A program made the translations under genes and the position numbers. From positions 1 through 13,767 of the forward strand of contig JABGPV010000136.1 in NCBI GenBank assembly GCA_018644785.1: 13,767 bases of DNA, given 5' to 3'. Below are positions 6,033 through 12,521 of the stretch, piece after piece; within the stretch, counting starts at the first letter, position 1; every line of letters starts with the position of its first letter. The notes under the pieces are model-generated. The model made no database searches and was not told the origin of the DNA. It was given only the letters and a program-made list of their open reading frames with translations. The stretch comes from Deltaproteobacteria bacterium. GTDB taxonomy: Bacteria; Desulfobacterota; DSM-4660; Desulfatiglandales; Desulfatiglandaceae.

Positions 6033-7907
6033 ATGAAGATCAAATTTTCCATTTCCTCAAAACTCCTTCTGCTTATTCTTCCCCTGGTTTGTCTCCTTGT
6101 TTCAGCGGTCGGTTACTTTTCCATTCAGGAGTCCACAGAGCGCGTTAACCGTCTCGTTCGACAGGAGCTGATGGTGGAAATCAAGGCCACTGCCAATAAA
6201 ATCAACCACATATTCTATTATTGTCGCATGGATCTGGAGACCCTATCCCGTCTACCCGTACTGGAAGAGTACCTCATTGCCAGGTCCTTCAGACTGGAGG
6301 CGGAGGCCGAATTCAATTATGATAATATCGTGAGGCTTTTTAAGGATTTTATTGTGAGGACCCCCGACTATTTTCAGATCCGCTACTTAAACAAACATGG
6401 CCGGGAGCTGGTTAAGGTAAGAAAGGAAGGCCCTGTCAAAGAAATGAAGAAACAAAGCGAACTAGATTTCTTCAAAAAATCAAAAGACAAGGGGTTCAAG
6501 GAATTCTATGTCTCGGATATCCTTGAATCATCTTCCAAGAAAGGGTTGGTTATCCATTATATCAAACCCATTTTCAGCGGCTGGAAAGAATTCGCAGGCG
6601 CCGTGGTGATCGACCTCGACTATGAAAAAATAATGGCTATTGTCGGGAACATCCAGGTGGGGGACAAAGGATATGCATTTCTTATCGATCAGTTGGGAAG
6701 AAACGTCGCCCATCCCCTCTTCCCACCCTACAGATATGGTGTGGAAACTTACCCCGATCGGAGCTTGAAAGAACTGGTCTTGGACATGATGGCCGGGGGG
6801 AGCGGATGGAAAAACTATTCTTTTGAGGGCGTTAACAAGGTGGCGGCCTTCGCATTTATCCCCATAATGGGTTGGTCTATTGCTGCGACCATTCCCAGCG
6901 TTGAATTGAAAAAAGAAGCGCGGGCTATCCGGAGGAGAATCCTTCAGGTGGTGGTTATTACACTGCTCTTGACAGTGGTGGGGGTAACCCTCCTCTCCTA
7001 CTATCTGATGAGACCCATACGCAATCTGGTTACAGCCACCAACCATATCTCAAAGGGAGACCTGAGTCACGAGATTCCGGTCCGGACCCGGGATGAACTG
7101 GGTGACCTTACCCGCTCCTTCAACCGGATGACAAAAAACCTCTCACGCATCCAAAACGAATTGATTCGTTCAGAAAAACTCATTTCTTTGGGCAGGCTTT
7201 CCGCCGGTGTGGCCCATGAGATCAGAAACCCCTTAAACGCCATCAAGGGCGCCGTCGTCTTTTTGAAGAGAAAGCGCTCCCGGGATACGTTGATCCGGGA
7301 ATACACCCAACTGATCTCGGAGGAGATTGATCGTCTGAGCAGTTTCGTTACCGATTTTCTTTATTTTTCAAAACAATCCTTACCCAGGCCGGAACCTACT
7401 GATATGAACAAACTGATCTTTTCAACCCAGAATCTCTTTCGAAAAGAGGCCCAGGAAAGAGACATCCATTTTGAGAATCACCTGGATGCATGGGTCCCGC
7501 TGATCCATGCTGACGCCAACCAGCTTGGGCAGGTTCTGGTCAATCTTTTAATCAATGCCATGGATGCCATGCCCCACGGTGGGGCCCTGTTTTTTTCATC
7601 CAAGCTTAAGAGAAGCACCGGCGCCGAGGATTCCAAAGACCTGATCCACATCACCATTGAGGATCGCGGAATCGGCATAGCCCCTGAAAATTTTAAAAGC
7701 ATTTTCGACCCCTTTTTCAGCACAAAGGAGAGTGGGACAGGCCTGGGGCTTCCCTTGAGTTTGGGCATTGTGGAGAATCACGGGGGCACAATTGAGATTT
7801 CAAGTCAACCGGACGTCGGCACAACGGTATGGGTTGAATTGCCGGTGGATACCGGTCTGAAAGGAGAGGGATCAGACATTGAGGAAAAAGAAGATACTGT
7901 TGGTTGA
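6033..7907 (+). CDS. Membrane sensor histidine kinase (periplasmic Cache-like sensor, HAMP, HisKA, HATPase)
   Basis: This 624-residue kinase detects a signal outside the membrane and phosphorylates the regulator encoded next. Taking the ATG at 6033 (MKIKFSISSKLLLLILPLVCLLV), TM1 spans about residues 9-31. A sensor domain of about 270 residues follows, ending with a Cache-like segment GDKGYAFLIDQLGRNVAHPLFPPY. TM2 is about 303-326, then a HAMP linker with MRPIRNLV and SKGDLSHEIPVRTRDELGDLTRSFNRM. The H-box is GVAHEIRNPLNAIKG with His395 as phospho-acceptor. The N-box is NLLINAMDAM (N504, N508), then G1 DRGIGI (D544), F-box DPFFSTKESG and G2 GTGLGL (about 568). The kinase core resembles NtrB-type and other kinases that pair with sigma-54 activators. 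The region before 6033 is in frame to a TTG at 5913, but that tail looks non-coding. Signal unknown; a solute handled by the neighbouring importer is a reasonable guess. Confidence 0.94.
   Translation: MKIKFSISSKLLLLILPLVCLLVSAVGYFSIQESTERVNRLVRQELMVEIKATANKINHIFYYCRMDLETLSRLPVLEEYLIARSFRLEAEAEFNYDNIVRLFKDFIVRTPDYFQIRYLNKHGRELVKVRKEGPVKEMKKQSELDFFKKSKDKGFKEFYVSDILESSSKKGLVIHYIKPIFSGWKEFAGAVVIDLDYEKIMAIVGNIQVGDKGYAFLIDQLGRNVAHPLFPPYRYGVETYPDRSLKELVLDMMAGGSGWKNYSFEGVNKVAAFAFIPIMGWSIAATIPSVELKKEARAIRRRILQVVVITLLLTVVGVTLLSYYLMRPIRNLVTATNHISKGDLSHEIPVRTRDELGDLTRSFNRMTKNLSRIQNELIRSEKLISLGRLSAGVAHEIRNPLNAIKGAVVFLKRKRSRDTLIREYTQLISEEIDRLSSFVTDFLYFSKQSLPRPEPTDMNKLIFSTQNLFRKEAQERDIHFENHLDAWVPLIHADANQLGQVLVNLLINAMDAMPHGGALFFSSKLKRSTGAEDSKDLIHITIEDRGIGIAPENFKSIFDPFFSTKESGTGLGLPLSLGIVENHGGTIEISSQPDVGTTVWVELPVDTGLKGEGSDIEEKEDTVG
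7861..7870 (+). promoter_or_regulatory. Ribosome binding site fixing a TTG start for the response regulator
   Basis: AAGGAGAGGG lies 8 nt before the TTG at 7879, inside the 3' end of the kinase gene. No ATG or GTG gives a better start, and the protein from TTG begins MRKKKILLVDD, the normal receiver-domain opening. The strong site offsets the weak start codon and implies translational coupling to the kinase. Confidence 0.75.
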
Positions 7908-9267
7908 CGACCGCATCAATACATTAAAGGTGCTTATGGCCATCCTTACGGATGAGGGGTATGAAATATTGCGAACAACCAGTGGGGCGAGGGCTTTGGA
8001 GATCGTCCGGGAACAAAAGGACATCGATCTGGTGCTATCGGACCTCAAGATGCCGGGGATGGACGGGCTGGCGCTTTACAGAAATATGAACTCGATGGGT
8101 GAAGCGCCGCCGTTTATTATCATGACCGCTCATGGAACCGTCAAATCAGCCGTTCAGGCCTTGAAAGAGGGAATCACCAATTACCTCATCAAACCCCTGG
8201 ATTATGAAGAACTGGGAATCGTTCTTGAAAGGGCCATCCGGGAGCGGGAAATGTCCCATAAGCTCATCAGCCTGCAAGAGCAGGCTTTCGGGGACCACTC
8301 CTTCCACAACATGATCGGCGCCTGTCCACGGATGAGGGAGATCTTTGATATGATTCAAACCGTGGGCGCCACCGATGTTTCCGTTTTAATTTTAGGAGAA
8401 ACCGGGACCGGCAAAGAACTCCTGGCACGCGCACTACACCTGGAAAGCGTCCGTCGGGATACCCATATCGTATGCATAAACTCCGCGGCTCTCACGGAAA
8501 CCCTGTTGGAGGCCGAACTGTTCGGCCACCTCAAGGGTGCGTTTACGGGAGCGGTTGCGGAAAAAAAGGGCCGGCTGGAAATGGCCCACATGGGTACTCT
8601 GTTTTTGGATGAGATTGGCCATATGAGTATAGGCCTTCAAGCCAAACTGCTCCGTTTTCTTGAAGAGATGACCTTTGAACCCGTTGGCAGCGCAACATCG
8701 CGGAAGGTAGATGTCAGGATTATCGCCGCCACCAACCTCGATCTCCATGAAGAAATCAAGCATGGGCGTTTTATGCGGGACCTCTTATACAGAATTGACG
8801 TGATATCCATCCACGTGCCGCCTTTAAGAGAACGTTTAAACGATGTCCCACTCCTGGTTGATCACTTCGTAAAACGCTATGCCCTGCAATACAAAAAGGT
8901 GGTTGAAGGTGTACACCCGAATCTCATGGAGACCCTTATGAATTACGCATGGCCGGGCAATATTCGTGAACTGAAAAATTGTCTGGCAAGGGCTGTGATC
9001 CTCGCCAAAGGGCCTTTACTGGGAATGGAGGACATCCCGGAAAAGATCGTGTCTGAATCGGGACGGCTATTGGCCAAGAAGCCCAAAAAGCTTATCTATG
9101 ACATTCCTGAGCAAGGTGTGAGCATCAGGGATATGGAACGGCAACTCATCTTGAAAACACTCGAGCAATGCCGTGGCAACAAAAGTCTGGCCGCTCAAAG
9201 GCTTGGAATTTCCCGCAAAGCCCTGTACGAAAAGATAGCGCGGTTCGAAATCAATGCTCAGCAATGA
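7879..9267 (+). CDS. NtrC-family sigma-54-dependent response regulator
   Basis: This 462-residue activator takes phosphate from the kinase, binds DNA upstream and remodels sigma-54 RNA polymerase using ATP. The receiver domain (about 5-115) has the acidic pair D10-D11, phospho-acceptor D55 (LSDLKMPG), T83 (IMTAHG) and K105 (LIKP). The AAA+ domain (about 140-385) has Walker A GETGTGKE (173-180), ELFGH (213-217), an intact GAFTGA loop (220-225) that contacts sigma-54, and Walker B LFLDE (241-245). MRDLLYRIDV and PPLRER carry the usual sensor and arginine region. A Fis-type HTH ends the protein (about 425-458, QCRGNKSLAAQRLGISRKALYEK). All key residues are present, so it should be fully functional. 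It overlaps the kinase by 29 nt. The likely targets are the sigma-54 promoter at 4266-4282, and perhaps the catabolic cluster whose promoter lies outside the window. Confidence 0.96.
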   Translation: MRKKKILLVDDRINTLKVLMAILTDEGYEILRTTSGARALEIVREQKDIDLVLSDLKMPGMDGLALYRNMNSMGEAPPFIIMTAHGTVKSAVQALKEGITNYLIKPLDYEELGIVLERAIREREMSHKLISLQEQAFGDHSFHNMIGACPRMREIFDMIQTVGATDVSVLILGETGTGKELLARALHLESVRRDTHIVCINSAALTETLLEAELFGHLKGAFTGAVAEKKGRLEMAHMGTLFLDEIGHMSIGLQAKLLRFLEEMTFEPVGSATSRKVDVRIIAATNLDLHEEIKHGRFMRDLLYRIDVISIHVPPLRERLNDVPLLVDHFVKRYALQYKKVVEGVHPNLMETLMNYAWPGNIRELKNCLARAVILAKGPLLGMEDIPEKIVSESGRLLAKKPKKLIYDIPEQGVSIRDMERQLILKTLEQCRGNKSLAAQRLGISRKALYEKIARFEINAQQ

Positions 9268-9298
9268 ATCCGCGCCCAAATACGCAGCAAAGTGTTTT

Positions 9299-9778
9299 TC
9301 AACCCTTCGAGACGTTGGATTTCACAAACGCTTTCTGTTGCCAGAACACACGGCTGCTTGCCAGAAGGGCGGCCCCAATGGCCAGGTCCAAAACAACCAC
9401 CCCGACCAGGACGGCAAAGGAGGTGTGCGCCAACCGGGACAGAACGACACCGGCGGCAATCATGAGGAAAAGAAGGGCAAAAAAACCGGGGCTGAAGAAC
9501 TGCCAGATCCTGGGATGCCTCAAACTCGAAATGCGTACCAGATTATTTTTGCAGCTCCTGGAAAAAAGAAATTTCCCCTTGACGGCACCCAGAAAAAGCC
9601 CCGCAACGGCCGCGACCCAAGGCCACAGGGAACCGGGGAAGATGGAAGCAGCTCCTGCCAGAAGTTTTCCACCTTTGACCAGCAAAATAACCCCGCCCAG
9701 GCACCACACCAGAGCAGCCAGGACATTCAACGTCCGAACATGTGCCCGCCCGCCATTTTCACCCCTTGTAAAAAGCAT
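9299..9778 (-). CDS. Small polytopic membrane protein of unknown function
   Basis: I do not recognise this 159-residue protein. From the ATG at 9778 it has a basic N-terminus (TRGENGGRAHVRT), then four hydrophobic helices at about 18-37, 52-68, 96-115 and 121-142. A positively charged loop joins helices 2 and 3 (KGKFLFSRSCKNNLVRISSLRHPR), so both termini and that loop are probably cytoplasmic by the positive-inside rule. The pattern reads as two helix-pair halves. A TTG at 9805 would add nine residues; I preferred ATG, though no strong ribosome binding site is visible for either. It is convergent with the response regulator, 31 bp from its stop, and it stands apart from the ligase by 291 bp. 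No enzyme motif is seen. The clean helix pattern argues for a real gene. Confidence 0.65.
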   Translation of the reverse strand: MLFTRGENGGRAHVRTLNVLAALVWCLGGVILLVKGGKLLAGAASIFPGSLWPWVAAVAGLFLGAVKGKFLFSRSCKNNLVRISSLRHPRIWQFFSPGFFALLFLMIAAGVVLSRLAHTSFAVLVGVVVLDLAIGAALLASSRVFWQQKAFVKSNVSKG

Positions 9779-10069
9779 GATATACTCTAAGACGATCGAA
9801 CACAAATCGTCAAGGTTTTGTTCTCGTATGGGGGAAATGGCTGACAGAACCGAAAACCATTGATAATATGGCCATGGTCCCTGTTTTTTGCGTAGCGACC
9901 ATCACCATAGAAAGAAAAACTCCGGGAACTCATCGAGATCGCCCGGTACGCACCCTCCGTTTGGGCTGCCCGAAAGAAAACCACCGAAAATTGTTTGGGC
10001 GTAAAACGCAAAAAACCACCCTATAGCGTCGATCAAGGACTCTATATGATGGTTCAATAAATCTGCTGA
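9779..10069. other. Intergenic region between the membrane protein and the CoA ligase
   Basis: These 291 bp carry no intact gene that I can support. The only coding-like trace is the plus-strand stretch at 9911-10060, described separately. A minus-strand frame of 74 codons (10011-9787) also stays open, but it lacks recognisable motifs. I saw no clear intrinsic terminator after the ligase stop on the minus strand. Confidence 0.5.
9911..10060 (+). pseudogene. Possible nitroreductase-family remnant
   Basis: A plus-strand frame bounded by TAG (9908-9910) and TAA (10058-10060) reads KEKLRELIEIARYAPS and then VWAARKKTTENCLGV. The segment L-x-E-L-I-E-I-A-R-Y-A-P-S matches the FMN-binding start of nitroreductase-family proteins, where APS is normally followed by G-x-N-x-Q-P. 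Here the match stops after APS, and there is no start codon or ribosome binding site. About 49 codons remain of a family normally near 170-270 residues. It looks like a decayed fragment. The resemblance is short, so chance cannot be ruled out. Confidence 0.4.
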
Positions 10070-11395
10070 TTACCGCTCATAAGCATGTTCCACAAGTTTT
10101 GCCTTGTATTCAAATTTTGGCAAGGTTCCGGGAGGAACCAATTCCACTGATGAACTGAATATCAGTTTCTCACGTACCGATTTTTCAATGTCCTTTTTAA
10201 GAACCGTAATATCCCCCGGATTGTCTCCGTGTTCCACTTTGATCCTAAGGGGTGGGGTTGCGGACGGGGGCGGCTCTTGCAGCTGAATCAAAATCTCACC
10301 GGTAACCCTGGGCAGAAGCGTTCCCACAACATCCCGAATGGCTGAAGGATAGACATTGACGCCTGAAACAATGAGCATATCGTCAGTCCGGCCGATACAT
10401 TTGACACAGAAACCGGTTCGACCGCAATCGCAACGGGTCTGTGTTACAAGGATATGGTCGCGTGTTCTGAAGCGAATCAGCGGCTGAGATTCCCGATCCA
10501 GAGATGTGTACACCAATTCTCCGGTGAGGCCTTCTTTGATTTCCAGAACTTCACCGGTTTCAGGATCAATGATTTCCGGATGCACAATCCCCTGACCTAT
10601 AAAATGCATGCCGTTTTGATGTTCGCATTCAGCCCACATGAGCCCCAGCATATCGCCGTTTCCCATGCACTCCTGAACCGTGGCGCCGAATGCGTCTTCA
10701 ATTTTCTGCCGGATATGGGGAATGCCACCTCCCGGCTCACCGCCCACCATAAAACCCCTGATGCCCAGATCCGATGCATCGATCCCATTTTTTTCGCAGT
10801 AATTGATCAAATAAAGGGGAAATGATGCCGTTGACAGGACGTAATTGGCGCCCAGGTTTCTGACGGCTCCCAGGAAACGATCGGTCGCGCCGATACCCAC
10901 CGGCACCAGGGTGGACCCCAGTCTTTCGATGGCCTCGCCGTAGGATGCGGCGATAAAAAAAGTCCCGATGGGGAGCGGCACCACATGTTCCGGCCGCATG
11001 CCGCAGGTCCACATGGCCCGCATGGCCCCTTCGGCCCACACGTCCCTGTCATGGGATGTGAGCGCGATATAGGTTGGGTTTCCCGTGGTGCCGCTGGTGG
11101 AATAAATCCTGATGACATCTTTCATGTCAACGCAGGCGTGCTTACCCAGAGGCGGTGCGGCGGTCAGGCTTTCCCGAATGTCGTACTTTTCCGTAAAGGG
11201 CAGCTTCGAAATATCCGAAAGGGATTTGATGTCATTTCGTTCGATGCCGGCCGATCGATACTTTCCTTGGTATAATCCGGAATTTTCCCACACGTAATCC
11301 AGTTGCTTCATGAGACGCTCTTCCTGAATTTTATGGACCCTTTCCGGTGGCAATGTCTCCATCTCTTTATTCCAATATTTCTTGTCGTGCGTCAT
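10070..11395 (-). CDS. PaaK-like adenylate-forming CoA ligase (phenylacetate-CoA ligase family)
   Basis: This 441-residue enzyme should activate a carboxylic acid to its CoA thioester through an acyl-AMP, in the cytoplasm. The ATG at 11395 (MTHDKKYWNKEMETLP) has a good AGGAGA ribosome binding site; the frame opens upstream to 11437 without one. The P-loop is YSTSGTTGNPT (about 98-108). Further motifs are VGGEPGGG (217-224), PETGEVLEIKEGLTGELVYTSL, PLIRFRTRD, a four-cysteine cluster RCDCGRTGFCVKC (C322, C324, C330, C333) and GRTDDMLIVSGVNVYPS (335-351). The C-terminal LPKFEYKAK carries the expected catalytic lysine region. Where classic PaaK has Y-G-x-x-E, this protein has MGNGD (about 244-248), so its substrate pocket is likely different. 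Length fits the family. It is the third gene of a hyuB/UroD-like/ligase unit, 38 nt after the UroD-like gene. Probable substrates are aromatic or other organic acids; none can be named from sequence. Confidence 0.88.
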   Translation of the reverse strand: MTHDKKYWNKEMETLPPERVHKIQEERLMKQLDYVWENSGLYQGKYRSAGIERNDIKSLSDISKLPFTEKYDIRESLTAAPPLGKHACVDMKDVIRIYSTSGTTGNPTYIALTSHDRDVWAEGAMRAMWTCGMRPEHVVPLPIGTFFIAASYGEAIERLGSTLVPVGIGATDRFLGAVRNLGANYVLSTASFPLYLINYCEKNGIDASDLGIRGFMVGGEPGGGIPHIRQKIEDAFGATVQECMGNGDMLGLMWAECEHQNGMHFIGQGIVHPEIIDPETGEVLEIKEGLTGELVYTSLDRESQPLIRFRTRDHILVTQTRCDCGRTGFCVKCIGRTDDMLIVSGVNVYPSAIRDVVGTLLPRVTGEILIQLQEPPPSATPPLRIKVEHGDNPGDITVLKKDIEKSVREKLIFSSSVELVPPGTLPKFEYKAKLVEHAYER

Positions 11396-11433
11396 GTTTT
11401 TTGGTTCTCCTAAGTCGAGTAAAAAAACGGAAA

Positions 11434-12393
11434 TCATTCCCCATGTTGCGTCAAGATGTCCTTTATCTTTTTCATTCCTTCAATCATCTTCTCTTTGTCA
11501 ATGTCCCCTGGTATTTCCTGATCCGTGGTTACCAGGAAAAGCTTTTTCGATTCCAGGAATCTAATAATGTCGCTGTCCAACAGAAAGGATTCGATTTCAC
11601 CAGCCTCCTTTTCCAATAGCGAACAGGGAATGGAGAAAGAAGGTTTCCTGAATTTTTCGAATGCCTCGGGAAAAGTGCCTGTGGGGAAGATAACTTTGTT
11701 AATCATTTTCTTATATAGGGCGCCATTTTCAGGGGCAAATTGCTCCGGCATCAACAGCGCATGCATACCGTAAAACTTTGCGGTGTTCCAGAGGGGCAAA
11801 TAACAGCGGTTTAAAACGGTGGAAAATTTTGCATCGATGGGCGCAACGGCATCTTCACGTATAGCAACCATATCAATGCCCGTTTCACCCATGGCCCGAA
11901 GGAAAGCCAATATGGCTTTTGTGGTCAGGCTCAGGAAATTTGGATACTGTAACATTTTTTCGGCGGATAATCCCGTCAATTGAGATGCCAGTTTTACCGG
12001 ACCGGCCATAACCGCCAAGACGATGCTGTCCGGCATCAATATTCCCATTCTTTTGGCCACCTCAATGGCTACAGTCGGCCTCCCTTCACTCATGAGACGC
12101 TCTATGCCGGCCTCCATCAAAGTAGCAGACTCTTTCACCCCCGGGTCCATAAATGAATCATCAGTCATGGAACAAGATGAACGCAAGGATTCTGAGAGCA
12201 TTCGTTCATTGCCGCAACAGAGAGTCCCATCCGAATCAAAAAATGCGTTGATAGTGCGAAGGCTGTTGGAAATTTTAGTGGGATCGTCCAAGAAGACGTC
12301 CAACGGCAAATCTTCGCACGTAGCGCCGAAAGAGTAAATCAGCGGTACAAACAGGGCGCCGTTCCTTAATCGATCTTTTTTGCTTCGGGACAT
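11434..12393 (-). CDS. UroD/MtaA-superfamily protein, probably not a heme enzyme
   Basis: This 319-residue protein fits the uroporphyrinogen decarboxylase superfamily, a TIM-barrel group that also includes corrinoid and CoM methyltransferases. It opens MSRSKKDRLRNGALFVPLIYSFGA, like the S-R-x-E-R-x-x-x-A-L start of the family. VMAGPVKLASQLTG (about 143-156) matches the V-x-G-P-x-T-L-A block, METGIDMVAIREDAVAPI matches the G-A-D-x-I-x-x-x-D block, and the end LFLVTTDQEIPGDIDKEKMIEGMKKIKDIL matches the usual C-terminal strand and helix. I see no H-x-C-G, the zinc-binding motif of the methyltransferase branch, and the protein is slightly short. An AGGGAG site precedes the ATG. It lies between hyuB and the CoA ligase, so a catabolic role is more likely than heme synthesis. 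The exact reaction is unknown. Confidence 0.7.
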   Translation of the reverse strand: MSRSKKDRLRNGALFVPLIYSFGATCEDLPLDVFLDDPTKISNSLRTINAFFDSDGTLCCGNERMLSESLRSSCSMTDDSFMDPGVKESATLMEAGIERLMSEGRPTVAIEVAKRMGILMPDSIVLAVMAGPVKLASQLTGLSAEKMLQYPNFLSLTTKAILAFLRAMGETGIDMVAIREDAVAPIDAKFSTVLNRCYLPLWNTAKFYGMHALLMPEQFAPENGALYKKMINKVIFPTGTFPEAFEKFRKPSFSIPCSLLEKEAGEIESFLLDSDIIRFLESKKLFLVTTDQEIPGDIDKEKMIEGMKKIKDILTQHGE

Positions 12394-12419
12394 AACGACT
12401 CCCTGATCTCATGATAAAA

Positions 12420-12494
12420 ACCATTGCCCCAATTAAGGGCCTCGGCAGTGGCCGATTCCGGATGCAACAGAATCGGCCCTGCCGGGCCAATGGT
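12420..12494. repeat. Long interrupted hairpin between hydantoinase B and the UroD-like gene
   Basis: GGCCGATTC (12450-12458) pairs perfectly with GAATCGGCC (12470-12478). CGGCAG (12443-12448) then pairs with CTGCCG (12479-12484), and GGCC (12438-12441) with GGCC (12485-12488), with two single-base bulges. An outer ACCATTG/CAATGGT pair (12420-12426 and 12488-12494) closes the structure. On the minus strand a TTTTT run (12420-12416) follows about 20 nt after the main stem. It may be an attenuator, an mRNA processing site, or a REP-like repeat; its left arm contains the 16-bp sequence also found at 5967-5982. Confidence 0.65.
12433..12448. repeat. 16-bp dispersed repeat, copy 2
   Basis: TTAAGGGCCTCGGCAG is identical to 5967-5982. 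Here it forms the left flank and arm of the intergenic hairpin at 12420-12494. The surrounding bases differ between the two copies, so only this core is conserved within the window. Confidence 0.5.
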
Positions 12495-12521
12495 ACTACA
12501 CACTTGTTTTTCAGTCCAGGG

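Noticed and set aside
9168..9863. Plus-strand frames overlapping the small membrane protein (9168-9863 and 9254-9790)
   Set aside because: The translations are low-complexity, rich in P, R, K and T, without domains. The minus-strand reading gives four clean transmembrane helices instead.
9787..10011. 74-codon minus-strand frame between the membrane protein and the ligase
   Set aside because: No recognisable motif or ribosome binding site, and it overlaps the more convincing nitroreductase-like trace on the other strand.
12464..12478. Sigma-54-like TGCAA...GGCC pattern (minus strand) before the UroD-like gene
   Set aside because: The spacing between GC and CC is 11, not 10, and the bases belong to the loop and arm of a hairpin.
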